Shown one piece after another: positions 18,058 to 26,955 of a stretch of DNA of 64,000 bases. The DNA is taken from positions 6,400-70,399 of the forward strand of contig JBOFSQ010000015.1 of assembly GCA_051651625.1 (NCBI GenBank). Reading direction: 5' to 3'. The notes beneath the pieces are model-generated. The model had not been told where the DNA came from. It saw nothing but the letters and a program-made list of their open reading frames with translations, and did no database searches. The translations under genes and the position numbers were made by a program. Position 1 is the stretch's first letter. Each line of letters opens with the position of its first letter. Origin of the DNA: JBOFSQ01 sp051651625 (lineage in GTDB: Bacteria > Planctomycetota > Planctomycetia > Pirellulales > Thermoguttaceae).

Positions 18058-21000
18058 TCAAACCGGTTTTTCGTTTCCAGTGATTTGCAACGCGAGTTTT
18101 TTGACGGCGGCGAGGTCGAGTTTGCCGGTGCCCAATATCGGGATTGATGACACTTCGTAGAACGCCGTTGCCGATGGAATCCAGATGTTGGGGAGATTGC
18201 GGTCGCGCATCTGACTGCGAATCGCCTCGACAGTGAGACCAACTGGCAGCGGTCTGTGAAGAACTACGAGCTGTTCACCCTTTTGAACGTCTGGGACGCT
18301 CGCCACGGCAAGAGCGACGCCGTCGGCGTCGTCGGTTGCACTATCGCTCACATTTCGCTGCGCCGCTGCAACAATTTCAAGCAACGTCTCTTCGACGAGA
18401 ATGTGCGGCACCATCTCGCCGCCAATCTTCGACATTCGCGTTTGACGACCAGTGATGAAGAAGAATCCGTCTTCGTCGCGGCGGGCGATGTCGCCAGTCC
18501 AGTACCAGCCGTTCTTGATAACCGCCGCTGTGCGTTCGGGTTCGCCGTAGTACCCTTTCATCACGATTGGCCCTTTGACGACAAACATTCCGTCGGTGTT
18601 TGGCGGCAGGTCTTCACCAGTTTCGGGATCAACAATCTTCGCCGCAACGTGAGCGATGGCGGTTCCGATGGAGCGGTCTTTGAGATAGGTGTGGAACGTA
18701 CCAACTTGCCGCGACGGCGGGATGTTCGTTGTCGCGCACGGCGAAAGTTCTGTCGCGCCAAACCCTTCGCCGGGACGATTGCCGAACTTCTCCTCCCACG
18801 CATCCATCAAGTCTACCGGCAACTTCTCCGCTCCAGTCATCACGCCTTCAAGGTTCTGAAAATCTTCTTTCGGGCAGCGTCGCAAATAATTTCGCAAGAA
18901 CGTCGGCGTAGACGGCATAAACGTACACTGATATTTGCGGGCCATCTCGCCAACCATCTTCGGCTCTAGCGGATTGTAGTGAAACACGCCGCGACACCCC
19001 GAAAGAATCGTGAGCCAAAAGTTCCCCGCATATCCGAAGGCGTGGAATATCGGCAAGATTCCGAGAAGTGTGTCGCTCTTGTCAATGTGTTGCGCGACGA
19101 TGAAACTGTACGCCTCTTCGGCGATGTTGTTGTGCGTGAGCTGTACGCCTTTCGGTTCGCCAGTCGATCCAGACGTGAAAAGTATGGCGATGTTGTCGTC
19201 TTGTTTTGTGCGGTGGATACCGAGCATCCGTTCGTGGAGCCACGACGGGATCAGCATCACTTGCAATAGAGTCACCAGTTTTAGCAGTGTCGTCGCTTGC
19301 GGCAACAGGTCTTCCATACAAATCAGTTCTGCATCGAGCTGGAGATTTGGGAAACGCTGCAACAACTTGCGCGTCGTGAGAATGTGCTGAATCCCAACCT
19401 TCTCAATACACCGGTTGAGAATGTCGCTGCCGAAAGTGTAGTTGAGATTGACGGCGGTTCGCTGCGAAAACGTAATCGCGGCGTTCGTAACGCAACCGCC
19501 AACCGACATCGGCAACAGCGTACCGACGTTTTGCTCGTCTGCGGAAAGTACACGCTTCTTGAGAAGGTGACGTGCGATCAGGATCGCGGTTAACATCTTG
19601 TAGCCGGAGAGTTCGAGACCGGTTGAGTCGGCGAAGAAGAGTCGGCGTCCGACTTCTTTGCAACGTCGCATCGCCAGCCGCGACGGGACGAGTGGAGGTT
19701 TGCGATTGTACGCCGTCCGCGCATCGACCGCGAGTTCTTCAACCGCCTGCTGAACTTGCTGCGCCGCCTGCGGACGCACAATCGGTTTCCCAAATGCGAT
19801 CATCACGCTGTCGCGCAAACGCCGTGGAATCCACGACATCTTTCCGCCGTTTGCGTAACTGAACATACTTCCGAAAAGTCCGCCGATATAAAACGGAACG
19901 ATTGGAACGTCTTCGTTTCCATTCTTGAGGAACGACAAGAAGCCGCGTTCAAACCCTTTGATCTGATCGACACGAGTGATACCGCCTTCGGCGAAGATGA
20001 CGAGTCGTTCCCCGTTTTTGAGAGCGTCTCGTGCCTCGCGGATGACGTGTACAACTTCTTTGCCGGGGCGGATGCGGAGCGTGCGAAGTCGCGTGCCGAA
20101 GTAGCTCCAAAATCCGCGCGGAATGAAGTCGGCGTGCGCGACGAAACGCACCGCAGTCGGAAGCGAAGTGTAGACTACAAATCCGTCGAGAAAGCTGACG
20201 TGATTCCCAACGAAAATGGCTGGCCCTTCTGACGGAATGTTTTCGAGTCCGTGAATCGTGCGGTGATACACACGGGCGAGAACGGTACGCGCAACAAACG
20301 CGACAAACGGAACGAGAAAATAATATGTGAGCAATCCAAATAGAACGAGCACAACCACGCCGACGACAAAGAAGCAGTGGCTGGCCGAAAGTCCTATACT
20401 TGTCAGTCCCCAAAAGATTGGCGTCGATAGAAACATCGCGGTAAACGACAGAAAGTTTACCGAAGCAAGAATTCGTCCGCGCGACACAACGGGGCTGTTT
20501 TGCTGGATAAACGTTACCATCGGTATATCGTAGATTCCGGCGAAGATACCGAGGAGAAACAAAAATACGGCGGCGTAGAGAGTGCTATAGGTCCAGAACG
20601 ATGCGTCGCGCCCGATGGCGGCGACATCGGGGGTTATACCAAGTGCGAGTCCGCAGATTGCAATTCCGAACGCCCCGCATGGCACGATTCCGAGTTCGAG
20701 TCGTCGCCGCGAGAGGAGGCCCGCTAACACGGAACCGATGGCAATACCGAGTGAGAGGAGTCCCATCAGGATCATCGCTTTGTCTTGTGCGATGTGGAGG
20801 ATCGATTCACCGAACTTGTCGATATTGAGCTGCGCGAACGCGCCGAGTCCCCAGAAAAACGCCGAACCGAGTGCCAAAATGAAGAGTGCTGGATGTTTGG
20901 CGAGTGCCGCCATTTCACGATATGTTTGCGTGATCGGTTCGTGGAGTTTGGCTGCTGGATCGACAGCCGGAAAATATGTGACGAAGAAACTCGTCACCAT

Positions 21001-21621
21001 TCCACCGAATGCGATTCCGACGATTGCAACGATCCAAATCCACGAGCCGACTGCGCCGCCCATTCCGCCCTGCCCTGCGACGGCGATGTGGTTACCGGTG
21101 AATGGCGTTGTAAGTTCAAAGAGGAATCCGCCGAGCATTTGTCCGCCGATGACGGCGATCATCGTTGTCATTGCGATGATACCGTTGGCGTTTGTGAGTT
21201 GTTCGTGTGGTACAATGTCTGGCAGAATCCCGTATTTCGACGGACTAAAGAACGCACTCTGCGCACCGAGCAAACACAAAACCGTGAGCATCGCTGGCAC
21301 TGACTGTGCGAGGACAGCGGCAACACCGAGTATAATCAGTATGACTTCGGCGATTTTGCAACCGATCATTACGTCACGTCGCGCGAACCGGTCGGTACAG
21401 AATCCGGCGGTTGACGCAAGTACGAGAAACGGTAGCAGAAATGTTGCTGCACCGAGCGAGAGAATCAGATCGCTTTTGTCCTCCCATCCAGCACTGCACT
21501 TCCCGATAGGGATGATGAGCCAGCGAAACAGGTTGTCGTTAAACGCGACGGAGAATTGCGTCAGAAGGAGCGCAACGAACCCGCGATTCCAAAGCGAAGT
21601 TGGCGATTGTGGTGAACTCAT
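18058..21621 (-). CDS. aas: LplT-Aas triple fusion: lysophospholipid flippase, acyltransferase and acyl-ACP synthetase
   Basis: A 1187-residue fusion for recycling lysophospholipids. Residues 1 to about 420 form an MFS transporter like LplT. About 440-640 is a PlsC-type acyltransferase with the NHVSFLD (HX4D) motif and FAEGGITR. From about 690 to the end is an AMP-binding acyl-ACP synthetase with the ATP loop FTSGSTGEPKG, GFGATELSP and YWTGDIARRDEDGFF. The three parts act in turn: flipping in the lysolipid, activating a fatty acid and re-acylating. In E. coli LplT and Aas are separate proteins. All catalytic motifs seem intact. It is convergent with the VWA gene. Confidence 0.92.
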   Translation of the reverse strand: MSSPQSPTSLWNRGFVALLLTQFSVAFNDNLFRWLIIPIGKCSAGWEDKSDLILSLGAATFLLPFLVLASTAGFCTDRFARRDVMIGCKIAEVILIILGVAAVLAQSVPAMLTVLCLLGAQSAFFSPSKYGILPDIVPHEQLTNANGIIAMTTMIAVIGGQMLGGFLFELTTPFTGNHIAVAGQGGMGGAVGSWIWIVAIVGIAFGGMVTSFFVTYFPAVDPAAKLHEPITQTYREMAALAKHPALFILALGSAFFWGLGAFAQLNIDKFGESILHIAQDKAMILMGLLSLGIAIGSVLAGLLSRRRLELGIVPCGAFGIAICGLALGITPDVAAIGRDASFWTYSTLYAAVFLFLLGIFAGIYDIPMVTFIQQNSPVVSRGRILASVNFLSFTAMFLSTPIFWGLTSIGLSASHCFFVVGVVVLVLFGLLTYYFLVPFVAFVARTVLARVYHRTIHGLENIPSEGPAIFVGNHVSFLDGFVVYTSLPTAVRFVAHADFIPRGFWSYFGTRLRTLRIRPGKEVVHVIREARDALKNGERLVIFAEGGITRVDQIKGFERGFLSFLKNGNEDVPIVPFYIGGLFGSMFSYANGGKMSWIPRRLRDSVMIAFGKPIVRPQAAQQVQQAVEELAVDARTAYNRKPPLVPSRLAMRRCKEVGRRLFFADSTGLELSGYKMLTAILIARHLLKKRVLSADEQNVGTLLPMSVGGCVTNAAITFSQRTAVNLNYTFGSDILNRCIEKVGIQHILTTRKLLQRFPNLQLDAELICMEDLLPQATTLLKLVTLLQVMLIPSWLHERMLGIHRTKQDDNIAILFTSGSTGEPKGVQLTHNNIAEEAYSFIVAQHIDKSDTLLGILPIFHAFGYAGNFWLTILSGCRGVFHYNPLEPKMVGEMARKYQCTFMPSTPTFLRNYLRRCPKEDFQNLEGVMTGAEKLPVDLMDAWEEKFGNRPGEGFGATELSPCATTNIPPSRQVGTFHTYLKDRSIGTAIAHVAAKIVDPETGEDLPPNTDGMFVVKGPIVMKGYYGEPERTAAVIKNGWYWTGDIARRDEDGFFFITGRQTRMSKIGGEMVPHILVEETLLEIVAAAQRNVSDSATDDADGVALAVASVPDVQKGEQLVVLHRPLPVGLTVEAIRSQMRDRNLPNIWIPSATAFYEVSSIPILGTGKLDLAAVKKLALQITGNEKPV

Positions 21622-21782
21622 CGCGCAATTCTAGTGGAAATCAAGGCGTTTTCAAGACCTGTCGCCGCAGTTCAAAAACAGTTACAACTCGGCGACACCG
21701 CAAAACGGTGAAGCCAGCGAAGGTTTCCCGCTTCACGCGAAATTGCAAACTTGTTCACAAACAAAATGTCGATTCCCCCTCA

Positions 21783-21819
21783 TTGACGCTGGCAACCCGC
21801 GCGGTATGCTGGTTGCCAG
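21783..21819 (+). promoter_or_regulatory. Promoter of pilin module 1 with an inverted repeat around the -10
   Basis: TTGACG (21783-21788), a 16-base spacer and TATGCT (21805-21810). The arms CTGGCAACC (21789-21797) and GGTTGCCAG (21811-21819) form a perfect nine-base inverted repeat flanking the -10 box, as an operator would. The same block recurs before modules 3 and 4. Confidence 0.6.
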
Positions 21820-21873
21820 TCGTTCGGTGGTTTCTCGGTTCCCTTTAGTTTCTCTTTTGAAAGGAGACGGACA

Positions 21874-23130
21874 ATGGACAAGATGCTGATGATTTTGGTT
21901 TCTGGTTTGGAAACAATTCTCGACGCAGCGTGCGCCGCTTGTGGCACGCCAAATGTTAAGATGGGGGGGGGGGGCAGAGTTGGTAAACTCTGCAATGTCT
22001 TTGGCGTCTTCTCTGACGCCGCTATTCCCACCTCTTCTCGACGCCGCTCTCGCGGCTTCACTCTCGTCGAACTGTTGGTAGTGATCGCCATCATCGGAGT
22101 TCTCGTTGCACTCTTGCTTCCCGCCGTGCAAGCTGCGCGCGAAGCGGCGAGACGGATGACGTGTACGAACCAAATAAGACAATGGGCCATTGCAAGCCAC
22201 AATTATCACGATACGCATCAGGCATTGCCTTGGTGTGGTGGTGGAAACCGTCTCATAAGCTGGATGGTATTGCTTCTACCATTTGTGGAGCAACAAAGCA
22301 TAACGGACATGATCCAAGGTGGTGGTACCGCAGCCAGTATGGACGGTACAACAGCCTACGCCGCAGGACCGACTGACCCTTGGGATTCCAACTACCGCCC
22401 GTGGCGCTCGCGTTTTTCGGTGCGAACTTGTCCTTCCGATGGTAATCGTGATGCCGGTGATCCTCCTGGGCAATGGTGGCCCGGTGTCAGCTCTTACCGT
22501 GCATGCATTGGCGATACTGGTGTTGACTATGATCGTCTCATTTCAAGTGATCTTGGGGCATGGAATCGAGGGGCGTTTCAACCACATGCAGGGAGAAACT
22601 TTTCTGCGTTTACTGACGGTACGAGCCAGACCATGCTTTTGAGCGAGGCATTGATAGCTAAAACTGGCGATGGTCGCAACTCTCGTTATGGTCTTGCTTA
22701 CGGTGGAAGCCCCGGTGGTGGGACACCAGATTGGTGTATCAGCGCATTAGACCCAGCAGATCGAAAACTTATTCGCAATACCAATGGTTGGGGGGGATTT
22801 GAATACAGTGGTCGGCGGTGGGCAGATGGACGTGAATTTTGTTACACTGTGTTTCATGCGGTGATGGCTCCCAACACGGTCTCGTGTATACTTTGGGGAA
22901 GTGGCACAACCAATGCGACCATAATGACAGCTTCAAGCGGGCACCCCGGAGGTGTCAATATAGCTCTAGCCGATGCTTCAGGTCGTTTTGTTAGTAACAC
23001 GGTTGATGTTGGTACAACATCTACGACAGCATTCCCAAACGCGCCAAGGACAGCAAGTGGACAAAGTCCATTCGGAGTTTGGGGAGCTATGGGAACGCTC
23101 GCGTCGGGCGAATCGAAATCACTGAACTAA
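21874..23130 (+). CDS. DUF1559 pilin-like protein, module 1, poly-G run in frame
   Basis: The 418-residue protein starts at ATG 21874 behind a strong AAAGGAGAC site. Its first 30 residues (from MDKMLMILVSGLETILDAAC) are shared with copies 3 and 4. A run of 12 G (21963-21974) encodes four glycines in frame, and the type IV prepilin motif RGFTLVELLVVIAIIGVLVA follows at about residue 60, then the DUF1559 globular domain. Cleavage after the G before FTL would remove everything encoded up to that point. No start codon lies between the G run and the motif, so reading through the run is required. Near the C-terminus the H-X9-DG motif is altered to HPGGVNIALADA. The lipoprotein gene at 23154 follows after 23 bases. 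Confidence 0.9.
   Translation: MDKMLMILVSGLETILDAACAACGTPNVKMGGGGRVGKLCNVFGVFSDAAIPTSSRRRSRGFTLVELLVVIAIIGVLVALLLPAVQAAREAARRMTCTNQIRQWAIASHNYHDTHQALPWCGGGNRLISWMVLLLPFVEQQSITDMIQGGGTAASMDGTTAYAAGPTDPWDSNYRPWRSRFSVRTCPSDGNRDAGDPPGQWWPGVSSYRACIGDTGVDYDRLISSDLGAWNRGAFQPHAGRNFSAFTDGTSQTMLLSEALIAKTGDGRNSRYGLAYGGSPGGGTPDWCISALDPADRKLIRNTNGWGGFEYSGRRWADGREFCYTVFHAVMAPNTVSCILWGSGTTNATIMTASSGHPGGVNIALADASGRFVSNTVDVGTTSTTAFPNAPRTASGQSPFGVWGAMGTLASGESKSLN
21963..22020 (+). repeat. Poly-G run (12 G) with two downstream hairpins, module 1
   Basis: Twelve G (21963-21974) are followed at once by a hairpin GCAGAGTT-GGTA-AACTCTGC (21974-21993), and then by GGCGTC-TTCTCT-GACGCC (22003-22020). Both stems pair perfectly. 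Confidence 0.85.
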
Positions 23131-23153
23131 TTTTGGAAAGGAACTCTTCTGTT

Positions 23154-23627
23154 ATGAAAACGTCAATGCGTTTTTTTTGCGTGGTCTTGTGTTCAGTCTT
23201 TGTTGCTATTGCAGGGTGCGGTGCTGATGGTGTTTCTGTTGCAAATGTAACCGGCGTGGTGACTTATAACGGTCAACCTGTAGCGGATGCGTTGGTTTCT
23301 TTTGTGCCGACACAAGAAGGGCGTGGTGCATCGGGCATGACTGTTGCCGACGGGTCTTTTGTGTTACTCACCCAAGGAGCGACGCAAAACGGGGCGATGT
23401 TGGGCGAATACGAGGTGCGTGTTTCAAAATTGATTGCGGTCGATGCGAGCGGCAAACCATTGCCGCCGGCAGAGCCGAAACCATACCGACCGGATGCCCC
23501 ACCCGAAAAACAACCGATTGTGAAGTCGATGCTACCAAAGAAGTATGATGGCAGTGAAGGAAAAAGTCCAATTCTTCAATCGGTTGTCAAAGGAAAGAAT
23601 CACTTCGTCATCGACTTGAAGGATTAG
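23154..23627 (+). CDS. Small lipoprotein with carboxypeptidase-regulatory-like fold, module 1
   Basis: A 157-residue lipoprotein: signal MKTSMRFFCVVLCSVFVAIAGCG with a lipobox ending AGC. The mature part starts VANVTGVVTYNGQPVADALVSFVP, the pattern of a small Ig-like domain (carboxypeptidase regulatory-like) common in planctomycete surface proteins. It lies 23 bases after the pilin-like gene, presumably on one transcript. I chose ATG 23154, with GGAAAGGAAC upstream. The role is unknown; the repeated pairing with a pilin-like protein suggests joint work at the outer membrane or cell surface. Confidence 0.8.
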   Translation: MKTSMRFFCVVLCSVFVAIAGCGADGVSVANVTGVVTYNGQPVADALVSFVPTQEGRGASGMTVADGSFVLLTQGATQNGAMLGEYEVRVSKLIAVDASGKPLPPAEPKPYRPDAPPEKQPIVKSMLPKKYDGSEGKSPILQSVVKGKNHFVIDLKD

Positions 23628-23723
23628 TGTCGTTCGGATTTGTTTGGCATGGCCAACCTCTCCGCACGAGCGGGGATATGGTTGTCGGAAACGGGTCTTT
23701 ATTTTTCCGTCGATGAGGTGACA

Positions 23724-25382
23724 ATGACTTTGCTCGCTCGCTGTTTTCTAGTTTTGGTTGCGGTGGTCATTGGCATTTCGTCTTTTTCACTGGGGAAAGA
23801 GCCCAAGGTGATGACGTATCACGGTATTCGTGCGACCGATCCGGGTGGGCGTTCGGGGTTGAGAAATCCCGAACGTGGTTGGCGGACGGAGAGCATCATA
23901 GCAGCCAAAACAGATGGGGTTTTCTACGGTCCCGCCCAACACGTCAAGCGACTGTTGCCGCCGGTTTACGAAGAGGATTTCTGGATCGCCGACGCGGAAA
24001 AATACGAGTCGTTCGGTTTAACAATCGTTCAGTCCTATTGCTACCTGACGAAATATCGTGACCGGTTAATTCCAGAAGACAAACTTCAGTCGCTTCGCAA
24101 TAGCCTGCAACACATGAGAGACCGAGGGTTCAAAGCACTCTTGCGTTTTGCATACGAAACAGACATGAGCGACCCCGCGCGTGCTGGAGCGACGAGAGAA
24201 CAGATTCTGCACCACATCGACCAATTAGAGCCAATCGTCCGAGAATACGCTGATGTTATTTACGTTTTACAAGCCGGTTTTATCGGTGCGTGGGGTGAAT
24301 GGCACAGTGCAGAGTTCATCACAATGGAAGACATCGAAAGCAGGGCGATGATTCTCAAGCGGATACTCCAAATGCTTCCCGAAGATCGCATGACGCAACT
24401 TCGCGTTCCACTTTACAAAAGTACCATTCTCAAGTCGCCCATCTTTGATGACTTCTTCCTCGTAGACGCGGAAAACGCATTCTCACTGAAGCCCGCAACG
24501 CGGATTGGATTTAACAACGACGGCTTTTTAGCAACGAACACCGATGGTGGAACTTGGCCTGTCGAACCGTTTGGCGTTCGCGGCAACCCCGACTTTGACT
24601 ACATAACCGACGAGTCGCCGTTTTTGGCGGTCGATGGAGAACTTTTCTGGTCGGACATGTGCTATGACGGTATCGGCCCGCGCGGCGCAGGGGGCGATGG
24701 TCTCTTGGCAGCGGTCCGGTTCAGGTTACATCACTACACGACATTCAGCATCGCTCACAGTCATTCGTTGCGTGAAGGAAACAATCTTTCCATCGACTAC
24801 TGGCAATCGACGCCAATCACCGAGGAACAGTTGCGCAACGAGAAAATGCCGATTTCAGACGGTTGGTTTTGTGACGCTTTCGGCAATCCTGTTGTGCGAT
24901 CTCAATTTGAGTACATCACCGACCATCTTGGCTACAGGCTCGAATTGCAAGGCGCGACTTTTTCGGACAAGGTGAAGTCAGACGAGACTTTTGACATTGC
25001 GATCAATTTGATCAATCGCGGATTTTCGGCACCTATCAATCCGCGTCCTATCTTCATTACGCTGATTGACGCAGACGGCAATGTGACACCGCTGAAAACC
25101 ACTGCCAATCCGCGAACGTGGCAACCATATCAACCGAATGACGCCAATCACACGCCGCTCGTCCACCGCATCGAAGGGGAATGGAGATTGCCGGAAGAGA
25201 TCAAACCCGGACATTACAAAGTGGGACTTTACATGCCCGACCCGTATGAAAAGATTGGGGCGGACTCACGATTTGCTATCCGCGTCGCCAATCGCAATTC
25301 AATGTGGTGGACGCAACAAAACGCAACGTCGCGTGACAGCTACGGCATCAATGTCCTCGGCAGCATTGAAGTTGTTCCATAA
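23724..25382 (+). CDS. Secreted DUF4874/DUF4832 putative glycoside hydrolase-like protein
   Basis: A 552-residue secreted protein with signal peptide MTLLARCFLVLVAVVIGISSF. The N-terminal domain (NPERGWRTE, then GLTIVQSYCYLTKYRD) matches what I know of DUF4874, and the following part (IYVLQAGFIGAWGEWHSAEF, DYWQSTP) matches DUF4832; together these form a TIM-barrel-like body. The C-terminal 130 residues are a beta-sandwich-like region. Enzymatic activity is not established for the family; conserved acidic and tryptophan residues fit sugar binding. GATGAGGTG precedes ATG 23724. It follows the module 1 lipoprotein by 96 bases and may be part of the same unit. Confidence 0.75.
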   Translation: MTLLARCFLVLVAVVIGISSFSLGKEPKVMTYHGIRATDPGGRSGLRNPERGWRTESIIAAKTDGVFYGPAQHVKRLLPPVYEEDFWIADAEKYESFGLTIVQSYCYLTKYRDRLIPEDKLQSLRNSLQHMRDRGFKALLRFAYETDMSDPARAGATREQILHHIDQLEPIVREYADVIYVLQAGFIGAWGEWHSAEFITMEDIESRAMILKRILQMLPEDRMTQLRVPLYKSTILKSPIFDDFFLVDAENAFSLKPATRIGFNNDGFLATNTDGGTWPVEPFGVRGNPDFDYITDESPFLAVDGELFWSDMCYDGIGPRGAGGDGLLAAVRFRLHHYTTFSIAHSHSLREGNNLSIDYWQSTPITEEQLRNEKMPISDGWFCDAFGNPVVRSQFEYITDHLGYRLELQGATFSDKVKSDETFDIAINLINRGFSAPINPRPIFITLIDADGNVTPLKTTANPRTWQPYQPNDANHTPLVHRIEGEWRLPEEIKPGHYKVGLYMPDPYEKIGADSRFAIRVANRNSMWWTQQNATSRDSYGINVLGSIEVVP

Positions 25383-25487
25383 TTGTACAGAACCGTTTGT
25401 GCGCGGCACCACAGACAGAAGTTTATCGCATGTCCATCGCGCCTATTCATTCTCAAGTGCCACCAACGAAAACTTTCCAACGCCATG

Positions 25488-25516
25488 TTGACAGTGTGAG
25501 TTCAGTTTGGTACGAT
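25488..25516 (+). promoter_or_regulatory. Promoter of pilin module 2
   Basis: TTGACA (25488-25493), a 17-base spacer and TACGAT (25511-25516). It differs from the promoter shared by modules 1, 3 and 4 and lacks the inverted repeat. Confidence 0.6.
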
Positions 25517-25582
25517 TCCCCCAGTGGTTGTTTTGTGTTCGGTTGTGATTCGAGTATTTCTTTTTGAAAAAGGAGACGAGCA

Positions 25583-26897
25583 ATGAACAAGGTAACGATG
25601 GTTTTGGTTTGTGGTTTGGAAACAATGCTCGACGTAGCGTGTGCTTTCAGCGGCACGCACAGCGTTAATTACAATGTTAAGATGGGGGGGGGGGGGCAGA
25701 GTTGGCAAACTCTGTGATGTCTTTGGCGTCTTCTCTGATGCCGATTGCTCCACTTATTCTCGAAACCGCCGTCGTGGTTTTACGCTCGTTGAATTGCTGG
25801 TAGTGATCGCCATCATCGGCGTTCTGGTTGCGCTCTTGCTCCCCGCCGTGCAGGCTGCGCGCGAAGCGGCGAGGCGGATGACATGTACGAATAACTTTAA
25901 GCAATGGGGGGTTGCCCTGCACAATTACCACGATACGAACAATGCGTTTCCAGCGGCGGCGACAAAACGCAACAGAATTGCGAACCCTACCCCGCAGAAC
26001 TGGGGAATGACTTGGGATGCCTATGAGGACTCCTACCCAACTGGTCCAACGTTCGCAATGCTTCCATTCATGGAAGAAGGAAGCCGGTACGAAACGATGC
26101 TTGGCCACCCACGCGCCAAAATTCTAGCGACTGATTATGTCCGCTGGTGGCCAATCGAAGGACCATTTGGCACGGCGTGGACCGCCCCGATTAGTACAAT
26201 TCTCTGCCCCTCCGATGGCGACGCAAGAGCTCCGGGGCATGGCAAATGTGCTCGTATCAATATTCGTTATTGTTATGGTGATGCGTCGTTTACGCCACAA
26301 GTTCCTGAAGGTTACTACAGTGGCAATCCCGACACATTCGTCTCTTCACGCGGCCTCTTTGCCATCGAAAAGTGGAAGACGTTCGCCAATTGTTCAGATG
26401 GTTCCAGCAATACAATCGCTGCTAGTGAACGCCTGACATCTGGTATGAATGGAGATTGGGCATACGACAATTCAAATGCCCGCCGTGGCTTACTGAACGG
26501 AGCGTCTGGTTATCTGCAAACGCCAACTTTTGCCCCTAGTAACTGTCTAAATGAAGCGATCAAACCAGCGAATAAAGGGACTTTTTCCAATGCAGAAAAC
26601 ACCAACATGCTCGGCGTCGCTTGGGCCATTGGAAATGCAATAAGCACGGGGTTCGGAGCCAATATCCCCCCCAATTCACCTTCTTGTTACGATGGCTGGG
26701 GGACAATTTTTATTTCGGCGAGTAGCTTCCATCCGGGTGGTGTAAATGTTCTCCGTACCGATGGTAGCGTTGTCTTTGTGCCGGATACGGTCAATGCGTC
26801 TCCACAAACGGCGGGACAGGTGAAGACCGGGCCGAGTCCTTATGGAGTTTGGGGTGCGATGGCAACACCATCGGGGGGCGAATCGGTCTCGCTCTAA
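25583..26897 (+). CDS. DUF1559 pilin-like protein, module 2, poly-G run out of frame
   Basis: The well-placed start is ATG 25583 behind AAAAAGGAGACGAG, giving MNKVTMVLVCGLETMLDVAC, closely related to the other copies. A run of 13 G (25684-25696) then shifts the frame, and translation stops at 25717 after 44 residues. The pilin motif RRGFTLVELLVVIAIIGVLVA and DUF1559 domain are intact in the frame one base away, which is open back to a GTG at 25641 without a ribosome site. With 12 G, as in module 1, the gene would be in frame. The C-terminus has a good H-X9-DG (HPGGVNVLRTDG). I read this as a switched-off or frameshift-dependent gene rather than a dead one, because nothing else is damaged. Confidence 0.85.
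25684..25742 (+). repeat. Poly-G run (13 G) with two downstream hairpins, module 2
   Basis: Thirteen G (25684-25696), then the hairpin GCAGAGTT-GGCA-AACTCTGT (25696-25715) and GGCGTC-TTCTCT-GATGCC (25725-25742). Base changes relative to module 1 become G-U pairs, so the stems persist as RNA. Confidence 0.85.
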
Positions 26898-26955
26898 ACA
26901 ACTTTGTCCTTCGCTTTCGGTACGATCCTTTTCACTCAACATCACTCATTACACC

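Noticed and set aside
20615..21634. 339-codon plus-strand open frame opposite the Aas-like fusion
   Set aside because: Mirror of the MFS transporter part; the minus-strand protein has clear domains.
21600..21848. Frame ending VVRWFLGSL before module 1, also before modules 3 and 4 (30457-30876 and 37723-37920)
   Set aside because: The similarity is at DNA level over the promoter and operator block; there is no ribosome site and the starts differ.
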